Source: Polyangiaceae bacterium
Lineage (GTDB): Bacteria; Myxococcota_A; Polyangia; Polyangiales; Polyangiaceae
Assembly: GCA_022842465.1 (NCBI GenBank)
Contig: JALHPN010000010.1
Location: 16,731-80,730, forward strand
DNA length: 64,000 nt
Direction of reading: 5' to 3'
Part shown: positions 1-8,301 of the stretch, in pieces
Layout: the number at the start of each line of letters is the position of its first letter
Position numbering within the stretch: position 1 is the stretch's first letter
Notes under the pieces: generated by a model
What the model was told of the DNA's origin: nothing
The model's database searches: none
The model's input: only the letters and a program-made list of their open reading frames with translations
Program-made: the position numbers and the translations under genes

Positions 1-1821
1 CCAGTCCTCGGCAAGGTCGTCGAGGCGATCCACGAGCACGGAGCGCTCGCGGCGATCGAGCTTTCCCACAGCGGGCTCAACACCGCCAACCTGTCGACGC
101 GACTCGAGCCGCTGGGGCCGGCTCACCTGCCCGTGACCACGGAGGATCTCGAGCCCATTCAAGCGCGGGCGATGACCCTCCGCGACATTCGCCATCTGCG
201 TCAGTGGCAACGCCGCGCGGCGCTCGACGCGAGGGACGTCGGGTTCGACCTCGTCTACGTCTACGCGGGGCTCTTCCTGAGCCTGCCGCATCAGTTCCTC
301 TCGCGCCGTTACAACACGCGCTCGGACGAGTACGGCGGCAGCCTCGCCAATCGTGCACGCCTTCTATGCGAGCTGGTGGAAGAGACCAAAGCTGCCGTCG
401 GTGACCGCTGCGCGGTGCCGGTGAGGATCACGCTCGACGAGCACCTCGGGCCCGACATGGACACGCTCGAAGAGCTGTTCGACGTCATCGGGCGACTACC
501 GGATCTCTTCGACGTCGTCATCGGTGGAATGAACAGCGGCAGCGGCTCCGCCCGATTCGAGCAAGACGACCACGGGCGGAACGAAGCCATCCTTCGGCGC
601 GTCAAGGCTTGCACCCCGGCTCCGGTGGTCAGCGTCGGGTTTGTCCGGTCGCCGCCCGAGATGGCACGCCTGATTCGCGACGGCGTCGTGGACTTCATCG
701 GCGCGGCACGCCCTTCGATCGCCGACCCTTTCTTGCCGCGGAAGATCGAGAGCGGTCGTTCTTCCGAGATCCGGCCATGCATAGCCTGCAACATCTGCGT
801 GGCTTCCGACTACTCGTCGGCCCCGGTCCGCTGCACGCAGAATCCGACGTTCTCCGAGGAGTGGCGTAGGGGCTGGCACCCCGAAGAGGTGCCGAGAAGA
901 CACGCGGAGATGACGCTCGCGGTCGTCGGCGCGGGGCCCGCGGGGATGGAGTGCGCCCGCGTGCTCGGGCGACGGGGCTACGACGTTCGTCTCTACGAGG
1001 CGTCGACGGAGCTCGGTGGCCGAGTCGCGAAGGAAGCGCTCCTCCCCGGGCTCCAGCGATGGATCGCGGTGAGGGACTACCGCGCTGCGGAGTTCGCGCG
1101 GCTCGGCAACGTCGAAGTACGGCGCGCGTCACGCGTCTCGGCCGAGTCGCTGCTCACCGAGCCATCGGCAAACGGTCGCCCACGTCACATCGTCATCGCG
1201 ACGGGGGCGCGTTGGCGTCGCGACGGCGTGGGACGCCACCGCGATCGCCCGTTGACCGTCGGCGCTGGGGCCAGGATCTTGACCCCGGACGACCTACCCG
1301 TCGTATCCCCACTCCTGGGGCGCGTGCTGATCTACGACGATGATCACTACTACCTGGGCAGTGTTCTGGCGGAGGTGCTCGCGAGGACGGCCGCGAGCGT
1401 CACCTACGTGACGCCGGTCGCCGAGGTAGCCGCCTGGACCCACCGCACGATGGAGCAGCGGGAAACGCAACGGCGCCTGCTCGACCTCGGCGTCCACATC
1501 GTACCGCACCGCATCCTCTCGAGAGTCGATGCGGGGGGGGCCGAGCTCCAGTGCATCTTCACGGGGCGCATCTCGGAAATGGATCAAGACAGCGTCGTGC
1601 TGGTGACGGCGCGGCTCCCCGAGGATGCGCTTGCCGCGGAGCTCGACCGCGAACGCGACCGTTGGTCCGACGCGGGCGTCCACGGCGTGACGGTCATCGG
1701 TGATGCGAGGGCCCCTGGCCAGATCGTCCACGCGGTGTTCTCCGGCCACGCGATGGCCCGGACGTTCCCCGATCACGACGGAGCGTTGGACCACTTCGAG
1801 CGCCGGGAGATGACGCCGTAG
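1..1821 (+). CDS. Trimethylamine/dimethylamine dehydrogenase-like iron-sulfur flavoprotein (5' end missing)
   Basis: The frame is already open at base 1, so the gene begins outside the window; 606 residues are visible. The first half is an Old-Yellow-Enzyme-type FMN barrel with the family string DEYGGSLANRAR. A 4Fe-4S cluster motif C-x2-C-x2-C-x11-C follows at visible residues 260-278, then the family hallmark EEWRRGWHPE, and then an FAD/ADP-binding domain beginning VVGAGPAG. This order is that of trimethylamine, dimethylamine and histamine dehydrogenases. Family members oxidatively demethylate or deaminate amines and pass electrons to an electron-transfer flavoprotein. The segment corresponding to the substrate bowl and the Tyr-His-Asp triad of trimethylamine dehydrogenase is altered: Tyr is kept, the His position reads Leu, and the Trp/Asp loop is shorter. 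The substrate is therefore unlikely to be trimethylamine. The Cys that would carry covalent FMN lies upstream of the window. Confidence 0.85.
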   Translation, partial: PVLGKVVEAIHEHGALAAIELSHSGLNTANLSTRLEPLGPAHLPVTTEDLEPIQARAMTLRDIRHLRQWQRRAALDARDVGFDLVYVYAGLFLSLPHQFLSRRYNTRSDEYGGSLANRARLLCELVEETKAAVGDRCAVPVRITLDEHLGPDMDTLEELFDVIGRLPDLFDVVIGGMNSGSGSARFEQDDHGRNEAILRRVKACTPAPVVSVGFVRSPPEMARLIRDGVVDFIGAARPSIADPFLPRKIESGRSSEIRPCIACNICVASDYSSAPVRCTQNPTFSEEWRRGWHPEEVPRRHAEMTLAVVGAGPAGMECARVLGRRGYDVRLYEASTELGGRVAKEALLPGLQRWIAVRDYRAAEFARLGNVEVRRASRVSAESLLTEPSANGRPRHIVIATGARWRRDGVGRHRDRPLTVGAGARILTPDDLPVVSPLLGRVLIYDDDHYYLGSVLAEVLARTAASVTYVTPVAEVAAWTHRTMEQRETQRRLLDLGVHIVPHRILSRVDAGGAELQCIFTGRISEMDQDSVVLVTARLPEDALAAELDRERDRWSDAGVHGVTVIGDARAPGQIVHAVFSGHAMARTFPDHDGALDHFERREMTP

Positions 1822-1880
1822 CCTGGCAGTTCCTTCGAAGCGCCCATCGCGGACCTGTCGAGAGAGGCGTACGCTGGCGC

Positions 1881-2375
1881 ATGGTCGACAGCGAGACGCG
1901 GGCGAAGCTCAACGGCGCGATGCGAGATGCTCTCCGGAAGGAGAAGATCCCCTTCGTCGAGGTGAGCACGGAGGTGGTGCCGGGCAACGTCATCGCGCTC
2001 ACGATCGTGACCAAGGCCGAGAGCCAGGACGCCGCCGACCGTGCCTTCGGCGACGTGGCGAAGCGCTTCAAGGGAACGGAGATCCGCCGCGAGTTCAAGA
2101 CGCCCGAGGAGCTGGCGAAGGAGAAGGCCGCGACGATGCGGATCATCCTCCGGGCACTCACCGGCACCGAGCCGTACACGGTGGCGAGCATCGCCGAACG
2201 GGCACACGAATGGTCGTGGGCCATCGAGGCCTGCCTGAGGGCCCTGGCAGCCAAGGGCATCGTGCGACCCGTCGGCGAGTACGACGACAACCCCGTGTGG
2301 ACGATCGCGCCGCAGAACGCGACCTTCGAGGCGGCGGTCGCGGCTGCACGGGACAAGGGCTTCGAGGTCGCCTGA
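1881..2375 (+). CDS. Conserved hypothetical protein with winged-helix-like C-terminus
   Basis: A 164-residue soluble protein without signal peptide or membrane segment. The first half is charged and mixed alpha/beta. The second half (about residues 85-145) reads like a small winged helix: a helix, the turn around TVASIAERAHEWSWAIEACL, and a two-strand wing ending DNPVWTIAP. I do not recognise the family. It starts 59 bases after the flavoprotein and ends 3 bases before the next gene, so it is probably cotranscribed with that gene. The ATG is the first good start, but no strong ribosome binding site precedes it. Confidence 0.6.
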   Translation: MVDSETRAKLNGAMRDALRKEKIPFVEVSTEVVPGNVIALTIVTKAESQDAADRAFGDVAKRFKGTEIRREFKTPEELAKEKAATMRIILRALTGTEPYTVASIAERAHEWSWAIEACLRALAAKGIVRPVGEYDDNPVWTIAPQNATFEAAVAAARDKGFEVA

Positions 2376-2378
2376 GCG

Positions 2379-2858
2379 ATGCGGCCCGTTCCCGACAACC
2401 CCGGCCCCGGTCAGGAGTCCGTCTGGGACTACCCGCGCCCGCCGCGCATCGAGCCATGCTCGCGCCGGATCCGCGTCGTCCTCGGCGGAGTCACGCTCGT
2501 GGACACGACGCGCTCGCTCCGGGTGCTCGAGACGAGCCATCCGCCCGTCTACTACGCGCCGGTCGCCGACGTCGTGGCCGGGGCGCTCTCCCCGGCCGCG
2601 CGGAGCACGTTCTGCGAGTTCAAGGGCTCGGCGCGCTACTTCGACGTGCGCGGCGGCGCGCTCGTCGCGAAGGACGGAGCGTGGACGTACGACGAGGGCC
2701 AGCTCGCGGGGTACGTCGCCTTCTACGCCGGCAAGGTGGACGCGTGCTTCGTCGACGACGAGCGCGTGACGCCCCAGGAGGGCGGCTTCTACGGCGGCTG
2801 GATCACGAGCCACGTGGCGGGCCCGTTCAAGGGACCGCCGGGAACGTCGCGCTACTGA
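2379..2858 (+). CDS. DUF427 family protein
   Basis: A 159-residue protein with the DUF427 layout: N-terminal WDYPRPPR, a beta-rich core with VLETSHPPVYYAP, then CEFKGSARYFDV, and a closing segment with VAFYAGKVDACFVDDERV. DUF427 proteins are small cytosolic beta-barrel proteins common in actinobacteria, proteobacteria and myxobacteria; no reaction is firmly established. It starts 3 bases after the preceding stop, so the two genes are very likely one transcription unit. Family assignment is confident; function is unknown. Confidence 0.8.
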   Translation: MRPVPDNPGPGQESVWDYPRPPRIEPCSRRIRVVLGGVTLVDTTRSLRVLETSHPPVYYAPVADVVAGALSPAARSTFCEFKGSARYFDVRGGALVAKDGAWTYDEGQLAGYVAFYAGKVDACFVDDERVTPQEGGFYGGWITSHVAGPFKGPPGTSRY

Positions 2859-2910
2859 GCGAGGTCGCTTCGCGCCTCGGGGCAGACGCGACCCTCCCCG
2901 CGGTGCGTGG

Positions 2911-2925
2911 TTTCGTCCGACGAAA
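2911..2925. promoter_or_regulatory. 15-bp perfect dyad TTTCGTC-C-GACGAAA
   Basis: Seven-base arms around one central base, in the 291-bp gap between the DUF427 gene and the next lipoprotein gene. No T-run follows on either strand, so it does not look like an intrinsic terminator. It could be a repressor site or chance. The rest of the gap shows nothing I can name except the sigma-54-like match near its end. Confidence 0.3.
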
Positions 2926-3120
2926 CGAATCCACCGATGCCGGACGGGGACCATGGCGAGGCGCGGCTCGTGCCGCATCAGCCTGCTGATCCGATACGCG
3001 ATCCATGCGATGTCGTGGTCGATGCCGCAGCGTCAGGTTCCTGACCCGCGTGTGCGACGCGTTGTGCACGGCCGCGCGAGCCCGCGAGACGAGGGACCCC
3101 CTCTTGTGGGCTCGCAACGC

Positions 3121-3137
3121 GCGGCACAAGCGTTGCC
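3121..3137 (+). promoter_or_regulatory. Candidate sigma-54 (-24/-12) promoter
   Basis: The sequence GCGGCACAAGCGTTGCC keeps the invariant GG and GC with exactly 10 bases between them, and GGCAC and TTGC match the consensus at both elements. The start site would fall near 3148, which would leave the following gene (ATG 3150) almost leaderless. Either translation is leaderless, the true start is downstream, or the match is chance in GC-rich DNA. Confidence 0.3.
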
Positions 3138-3149
3138 TACAGCGCGGAA

Positions 3150-3890
3150 ATGAGGTCTCTGCTGCCACCGTTTCGCGTCGCTGTCGTGATCGGGTACGCG
3201 CTCATCGCGTGCTCGGACGCGACGAGCTCGCCTCTCCCGCCGACTCCCGCGCCCCCGCAAGACCTTCCCGAGGACGAGAGCCTCGCGCCTTCCCCGGACC
3301 CAGGGGTCCCGCTCACGTTCGTCGGTACGCTCGCCGAAGACCCGGCCGCGGTGAACGTCATCGCGCGTGTGCGCTCGGTGGTCGAGGCCGAGCTCGCCAG
3401 CGCGCTTGTTCGGCCGTGGTTTCGTGGGCGCGGCATCCGTGTTCGCGTGCTCGGTCCGCGAGAATCGATGACGACCGTACCCGAGTTCGTGGAGACCAGC
3501 GGCCGCTTCGGCGCGCCAGTGGAGGCTTACGGCCTGACGCTCCCGGAACGAATCGGCGATGACTTCTTCTTCGCCGTGAAGCAGAGCAAGTGGCTCGAGC
3601 AGACGACGATGCACGAGATGCTGCACGTGATCGCCTTCGCGGCCGACGAGGCAGGCGCAGACCTCCCCCGTCGGATGGCTTCGGCGTACAAGAAGAGCAC
3701 GATCGTCTTGGAGGCCTCTTCGCAGAACGCGCACGAGAATCTGGCCTACAAGGGGCAGCATTACCTGTCGGGGAACGGCGCCGTGCTCGCCCGCGCCGTT
3801 GACCCCATCCTCGACGTCCTCACGGATCTCTTTCCTACCCCGCTGTTCCCGAACCAAGCGGCCACTTCGTCCGAGCTGCTCTCACGCTGA
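3150..3890 (+). CDS. Putative HExxH zinc metalloprotease lipoprotein
   Basis: A 246-residue predicted lipoprotein: a short signal peptide ends in the lipobox LIAC with Cys21, followed by a Pro/Ser-rich linker. The distinctive element is HEMLH at residues 155-159, the HExxH signature of zinc metallopeptidases (two His ligands and the catalytic Glu). A third ligand is not obvious; the region after HEMLH contains DEAGAD and, further on, a His-containing segment near AHENLAYKGQHYLSG. The resemblance is to small secreted metalloprotease-fold proteins rather than to a named family. It stands alone, with a sigma-54-like sequence just upstream. Protease activity is inferred from the motif only. Confidence 0.6.
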   Translation: MRSLLPPFRVAVVIGYALIACSDATSSPLPPTPAPPQDLPEDESLAPSPDPGVPLTFVGTLAEDPAAVNVIARVRSVVEAELASALVRPWFRGRGIRVRVLGPRESMTTVPEFVETSGRFGAPVEAYGLTLPERIGDDFFFAVKQSKWLEQTTMHEMLHVIAFAADEAGADLPRRMASAYKKSTIVLEASSQNAHENLAYKGQHYLSGNGAVLARAVDPILDVLTDLFPTPLFPNQAATSSELLSR

Positions 3891-4100
3891 CGGTCCTCTC
3901 GCGCACGCTAGACCGTCGAGGTCCCAACCCGCGTCACACCGAGCTGCGACCGGGACGACGCCGCTCGTCGCGACCGAGGGGCGCCGGGCGGGGACGGTGC
4001 GCGCGCGGCGTTCCGAGGCCGCGGGTCAGGCCGAGGCACGCACGCCGGCGCGGCCGATGAGCTGGGAGGCGCGGACTGGCTCGAGGGCACGTCGCGAGCG

Positions 4101-4808
4101 TCACTCCGCGATGGAGGCTTCGACGGCCGACACGGCGCCGTCGCCGTCGCGATCGAGGCCGACGCGGATCACCTTCGCGACGAGCTCGGGGTCGAGGCCC
4201 TTCCGCTTGGCAGCGGCCGCGCTCTCCGACGCGACGACGCGTCCGTCGCGGTTCGTGTCGAGGTTCGCGAAGCCGCCGAGCAGCCGCCAGTGCTCGATCG
4301 CCGACGTGCGCGTGGCCGCGAGCGCCGGCGAGGTCGGCTGACCGCGAAGGACGGCGTCGTCGAGCGTCTCGGCGGTATACGCGACCTGCTGGGCCTCCTG
4401 GTTCTCGAGGGCGAGCACGCTCATCGAGCAGCCCAGGATCGCCGTCCCCAGCTCGCGTCCCGCAACATCGAAGAAGGTCACGATCGTCGTCGGAATCTCC
4501 GTGAGCTTGCACGAAACAGGCTGGCTCTTGAAGGTCCGGATCGCACGGCTCACGCGCTCGACCTCCGCCGCATCCGCGACGGTGACGTCGTCCTCGAGCC
4601 CGATCCGCTTGCCCTTCGGATCCGTCATCGTGCGGACGAGACGAAGACGCGCCACGCTCGGCATCAGCTCGCGCGACGTCTGCGTCTTGCTCGCGGCCGC
4701 GCCACTCGAGTCCGTGTCGCCATCCGACGCTGCGCCCTCTACTGCACAGGCGCCGAGCGACGCCGTTCCGAGGACGAGGGAGGAGACCACGGCGAGCGCG
4801 CGGAGCAT
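4101..4808 (-). CDS. EF-hand lipoprotein
   Basis: A 235-residue predicted lipoprotein: signal peptide MLRALAVVSSLVLG with lipobox LGAC, then a Gly/Ser/Asp linker. The C-terminus carries two canonical 12-residue EF-hand loops, DTNRDGRVVASE and DRDGDGAVSAVE, each with acidic positions 1, 3 or 5, Gly6 and Glu12, so calcium binding is likely. The middle domain (about residues 50-150) is not recognised. The start at 4808 is chosen because it puts the hydrophobic segment at the N-terminus; a longer open frame upstream is antisense to the neighbouring gene. It is divergent from the DUF255 gene, sharing a gap of about 165 bp. Confidence 0.75.
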   Translation of the reverse strand: MLRALAVVSSLVLGTASLGACAVEGAASDGDTDSSGAAASKTQTSRELMPSVARLRLVRTMTDPKGKRIGLEDDVTVADAAEVERVSRAIRTFKSQPVSCKLTEIPTTIVTFFDVAGRELGTAILGCSMSVLALENQEAQQVAYTAETLDDAVLRGQPTSPALAATRTSAIEHWRLLGGFANLDTNRDGRVVASESAAAAKRKGLDPELVAKVIRVGLDRDGDGAVSAVEASIAE

Positions 4809-4973
4809 GGGCGACGAGGGCAGCACGCCGCGTGCCAGGGCGCCCACTGGCACAGAGCGTCGAAACCGAGGAAACATCGCGCCCTCGTCCGCGCCGCTGC
4901 GCGCGTCGTGATCTCGGACTGCGCAGTCCTGGCGAGGGTGGAAGCGCCCGCCCAACGTGGCTAGAGGAGGGGG

Positions 4974-7106
4974 GTGGTACCCGCTCGTCCCGTGAACCGC
5001 CTCGCCACCGAGGCCTCCGCGTATCTGTTGCAACATGCACGCAACCCGGTGGCCTGGTACCCGTGGGGTGAAGAGGCGCTCGCCGAGGCGCGCCGGCGGG
5101 ACGTCCCGATCCTGCTCTCGATCGGCTACGCGGCGTGCCACTGGTGCCACGTGATGGAGCGCGAGTCGTTCGAGGACCCGTCCATCGCCGCGCTCATGAA
5201 CGAGCGCTTCGTGAACGTGAAGGTGGACCGAGAGGAGCGGCCCGACCTCGATCAGATCTACCAGCTCGTCGTGCAGATCATGGGGCGGAACGGGGGCTGG
5301 CCGCTGACCGTGTTCCTCACGCCGTCGCAGCGGCCGTTCTTCGGGGGGACGTACTTCCCGCCCGAGGATCGCTACGGCATGCCCGGCTTCCCGAAGGTCC
5401 TCGTCGCCCTGTCCGACGCCTACCGCGACGAGCGCGACGCGATCGAGGGACAGGCCACGGAGCTGACGGAGGCGATCGCGCGCGCGTCGCGAAGCGCGCG
5501 CGCCGACACGCCGAAAACGGAGGCCGTCTCGCCGGCGCTCCTCGAGGACGCGAGCCGCTTCCTCCTCGCGCGCTTCGACGTCACCCACGGCGGGTTCGGC
5601 CGGCGGCCCAAGTTCCCGAGCACGATGGCGCTCGAGGTCCTGCTCCGGCGCGGTGTGCTCGAGGGGGACGGCGTCGCGAAGGACGCCGTGCGGCTCGCCC
5701 TCGAGGGAATGCAAAGAGGAGGCATCCGCGATCACCTCGGCGGAGGGTTCCACCGCTACGCGACGGACGAGCGCTGGCTCGTCCCCCACTTCGAGAAGAT
5801 GCTCTACGACAACGCGCTCCTCCTGCGCCTTTACGCCGACGCCCATCGCGTCTTCGGCGATTTCGAGGAGACGGTGCTGTCCATCGCAGCGTACGTCGCG
5901 CGCGAGATGACGGACGCGAGCGGCGGCTTCCATGCGAGCCAGGACGCGGACAGCGAAGGCGAGGAGGGACGATTCTTCGTCTGGGACGAGGCCGACGTCC
6001 GCGCCGCGTTGCCGGACGACGATCTCGCCGTGCGCGTCGCCTTGGTGGCCTTCGGCGTCACCCCGGAAGGAAATTTCGAGGACCACGGGCGACCGACCGG
6101 GAAGACCGTGCTCCACGAGGCGATGCCCGTTGCGGCGGTGGCCGCCCGGCTCGGGATCGAGCCTATCGAAGCCCGCGAGGCGCTCGCGCGCGCGAAGGCA
6201 CGCATGTTCGCGGCTCGCGAGGCGCGGCCCCGTCCGCTCCGGGATCCGAAGATCCTGACGTCGTGGAACGCGCTCTTCGTCTCCGCCCTCGCCGAGGCGG
6301 GCGGGGCGTTGGGCCGCCCGGAGCTCGTCGAGGCTGCCGAGCGGGCGCTCGCGCTGCTCGAGGAGCGCCTCGTCGCGCGCGCCGAGGACGGTCGTCTCGT
6401 CCGCGTGGAGCGCCTCTTCGTCCGGGAGGCGGGAGACGGCGCGCGGGGCCTCGTGAAGGGCCCGGGCTTCCTCGACGACCACGCCTACCTCGCGAACGCG
6501 GCCCTCGACGTCTACGAGAGCACCGGCGATCCCGCGCGAGCCGCCTTCGCGCGGGAGATCGTCGACGTCATGCTCGCCTCGTTCCGCGACGAGGAGCACG
6601 GCTTCTTCTTCACGCCGAAGGGTGGCGAGTCGCTCATCACGCGGCCGCAGGACCCTTACGACAACGCCGTCCCGAGCGGCGCCTCGATGGCGTGTCGCGC
6701 GCTCGCGCGGCTCGGGACGCTCGCAGATCCCCGCTACGCCGCGATCGCGGAGACCGAGCTGCTCCGCCTCGCGCCGCTCGCGACGAAGAATGCGCTCGGT
6801 CACGGGCAGCTCGTGTGCGAGCTGGACCGGCTCGTACGCGGCTCGGTGGACATCGTGCTCGTGGGTCCGCGCGATCACGCCGCAACGCGGTCGCTCGCGC
6901 GGGAGGTCCTCGTCCGATGGATCCCGAACCGCACGCTCGCTTGGGTCGACCCGCGCGATCCGGGCTCGCTCCGCGCCTCCGCGGCGCTCGCCGAGGGCAA
7001 GGCCCCCGCCGCCGACGGTCTCCCCGTCGCCTACGTCTGCCGCGGGCGCAGCTGCTCTCTCCCGGTCCGCGATCCCGCCGCGCTCGGCGCCCTCCTCGAC
7101 GGCTGA
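4974..7106 (+). CDS. Thioredoxin domain-containing protein, YyaL/DUF255 (SSP411) family
   Basis: A 710-residue cytosolic protein. The N-terminal thioredoxin-like domain opens with [13 protein letters not shown] and has the family redox motif CHWCHVM near residue 55, then [14 protein letters not shown] and [12 protein letters not shown]. The remainder is an alpha/alpha-barrel resembling six-hairpin glycosidases and N-acyl-glucosamine epimerases ([35 protein letters not shown]). Length and order match the bacterial YyaL and animal SPATA20 family, whose reaction is not settled. The GTG start is preceded by the purine-rich GAGGAGGGG. An old gene in a vertical background, with no sign of transfer. 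Confidence 0.9.
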   Translation: MVPARPVNRLATEASAYLLQHARNPVAWYPWGEEALAEARRRDVPILLSIGYAACHWCHVMERESFEDPSIAALMNERFVNVKVDREERPDLDQIYQLVVQIMGRNGGWPLTVFLTPSQRPFFGGTYFPPEDRYGMPGFPKVLVALSDAYRDERDAIEGQATELTEAIARASRSARADTPKTEAVSPALLEDASRFLLARFDVTHGGFGRRPKFPSTMALEVLLRRGVLEGDGVAKDAVRLALEGMQRGGIRDHLGGGFHRYATDERWLVPHFEKMLYDNALLLRLYADAHRVFGDFEETVLSIAAYVAREMTDASGGFHASQDADSEGEEGRFFVWDEADVRAALPDDDLAVRVALVAFGVTPEGNFEDHGRPTGKTVLHEAMPVAAVAARLGIEPIEAREALARAKARMFAAREARPRPLRDPKILTSWNALFVSALAEAGGALGRPELVEAAERALALLEERLVARAEDGRLVRVERLFVREAGDGARGLVKGPGFLDDHAYLANAALDVYESTGDPARAAFAREIVDVMLASFRDEEHGFFFTPKGGESLITRPQDPYDNAVPSGASMACRALARLGTLADPRYAAIAETELLRLAPLATKNALGHGQLVCELDRLVRGSVDIVLVGPRDHAATRSLAREVLVRWIPNRTLAWVDPRDPGSLRASAALAEGKAPAADGLPVAYVCRGRSCSLPVRDPAALGALLDG

Positions 7107-7170
7107 CGTGCCCGCGGCAGCCGGGGCTGCAGGTGATCTTGCCCTGGCAAACCCGTGCTCGCGGAGCGCT

Positions 7171-7698
7171 CTACGGCTCTGGCGGAGCTGCGAGCGCGCT
7201 CAGGGCCGCGCGAACGAACGCCTCGAACGCGTCGAGCGCGACGTTCACGGGTCCCTCCGTTCGGACGAGCCGCGCGAGCTCGTTCTCGAGGTGGCCCGGA
7301 TCGAACGTCACGGCGTACGCGTGCCGAAAGAAGTGGCGAAAGGCGAGGAGGGCGGCGAGATCGGTGACCAGGGAGATGTCGACGACGGCGGGCCGCGTTC
7401 CTGGGATCTCGGCCGCCATCTGTGCAAGGAGCTCGCGGTGCCAGCGGTCGCCTCGCGGGACGTCGCCGTCGAGCTCCCGCGCGATGCGCTCGAAGATCGT
7501 CTCGACGCCGGTGTACCACCCGTGCAGCGCCACCGCCGCGAGCGCGAGGGCGCCGGCGTCCGATGGTTGTGCCCCCATCCGGCGCTTCGCTTCGTGAGCA
7601 TCGGCCATGCGCTTCGCGAGCCCGCGGCGGTCCTCGTCGACCTCGACGAGGAGCCGGGCCAGCATCGCGGCGGATGCGCGGGACTCAGCCGACATCAT
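7171..7698 (-). CDS. HepT-like ribonuclease toxin
   Basis: About 175 residues, mostly helical. The segment HGWYTGVETIFERIA followed by VPRGDRWHRELL resembles the HepT-like family that pairs with MNT nucleotidyltransferases. An R-x4-H motif, the HEPN catalytic signature, occurs near the C-terminus in FRHFFRHAY. HEPN toxins of this type are RNases that the partner neutralises, in characterised pairs by AMPylating a Tyr near the R-x4-6-H motif; here the Tyr in FRHFFRHAY is the natural candidate. The start (ATG ATG) overlaps the end of the partner gene by 14 bases, which implies translational coupling, antitoxin first. The gene converges on the DUF255 gene. Confidence 0.75.
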   Translation of the reverse strand: MMSAESRASAAMLARLLVEVDEDRRGLAKRMADAHEAKRRMGAQPSDAGALALAAVALHGWYTGVETIFERIARELDGDVPRGDRWHRELLAQMAAEIPGTRPAVVDISLVTDLAALLAFRHFFRHAYAVTFDPGHLENELARLVRTEGPVNVALDAFEAFVRAALSALAAPPEP

Positions 7699-8041
7699 GG
7701 CCCTCGGCGAGGACCCGCGCCTGAAACGCGGGTGGCAGCTCCTCGAGCAGCAAGAGATCGACGGAGCGCCCGGTCGCCTCGCCGAGCCGGTCGGCGAGCG
7801 CGATCCGGTCAGCGTCCGCGAGCCCTTCGACCACGAGATCGACATCGCTCCGAGGCCCGAACCCGCCCCACGCGAGCGAGCCGATGAGCCAGGCGCGTCC
7901 GAAGCGGAGCTCGCCACGTAGTCCGGTCACTGCCCTGGTCACAGCGTCGATACAGCGGTCCCGCTCGGCACGGTCGCGCGCCAGATCCGCTCCGGCACGC
8001 CGGAGCAGCGTGTGCGCGAGATCGAGAGGGGACACGGCCAT
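7685..8041 (-). CDS. MNT-type nucleotidyltransferase antitoxin
   Basis: A 118-residue minimal nucleotidyltransferase. The core motif GSLAWGGFGPRSDVDLVVEG contains the GS signature and the two metal-binding Asp residues (D66, D68 in SDVDL), and a third acidic position is in SVDLLLLE. This is the size and layout of MNT-domain antitoxins such as MntA, which modify and silence a HepT toxin with ATP. It is transcribed first in the pair and overlaps hepT by 14 bases. The start at 8041 gives the normal short N-terminal helix; longer upstream frames are unlikely. Confidence 0.75.
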   Translation of the reverse strand: MAVSPLDLAHTLLRRAGADLARDRAERDRCIDAVTRAVTGLRGELRFGRAWLIGSLAWGGFGPRSDVDLVVEGLADADRIALADRLGEATGRSVDLLLLEELPPAFQARVLAEGHDVG

Positions 8042-8173
8042 GACGCGAGGGTAGCGCGCGCGCTGTGGCCAGACCAGCGTCCGAAGCGCGCACCGTCGAT
8101 AGGCATGCATGCCTCGCCCGGACCATGGGCGAGCGCATCCCTCCCACGAGCGGACGACATCGCCCTCGCGCCC

Positions 8174-8216
8174 GCACGACCTCGTGCAGCGAAGGACTCG
8201 AAGGACACGAAAGGAC
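8174..8216. promoter_or_regulatory. Dyad plus triple direct repeat upstream of a sigma-54-like site
   Basis: A perfect palindrome with 6-base arms, GCACGA-CC-TCGTGC, lies at 8174-8187. It is followed by three spaced copies of GAAGGAC (8191-8197, 8200-8206, and GAAAGGAC at 8209-8216) with a 9-base period. They lie about 45-85 bp upstream of the -24/-12 match at 8259. That is a usual place for an enhancer-binding activator site, but the role is inferred. Confidence 0.3.
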
Positions 8217-8258
8217 AGTCGTCGGCGCGCGAAGGTGTCGCGCGACGGTCGTTGCCGC

Positions 8259-8274
8259 TTGGCATGACTCCTGC
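8259..8274 (+). promoter_or_regulatory. Candidate sigma-54 promoter of the protease pseudogene
   Basis: TTGGCATGACTCCTGC keeps GG and GC with 10 bases between, and TTGGCA matches the -24 element exactly. It ends 27 bases before the ATG at 8302, a normal promoter-to-gene distance. It is a stronger candidate than the one at 3121 because both spacing and leader length fit. Confidence 0.4.
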
Positions 8275-8301
8275 GCAGCAGTCGTCCCTCGGAGCTCCTC
8301 G

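Noticed and set aside
4101..6878. A 925-codon minus-strand frame covering the DUF255 gene
   Set aside because: Only its last 235 codons make sense, as the EF-hand lipoprotein with its own signal peptide; the rest is antisense shadow.
7139..7150. TTGCC-CT-GGCAA as a terminator between the DUF255 gene and hepT
   Set aside because: Short stem, tiny loop and no T-run on either strand.
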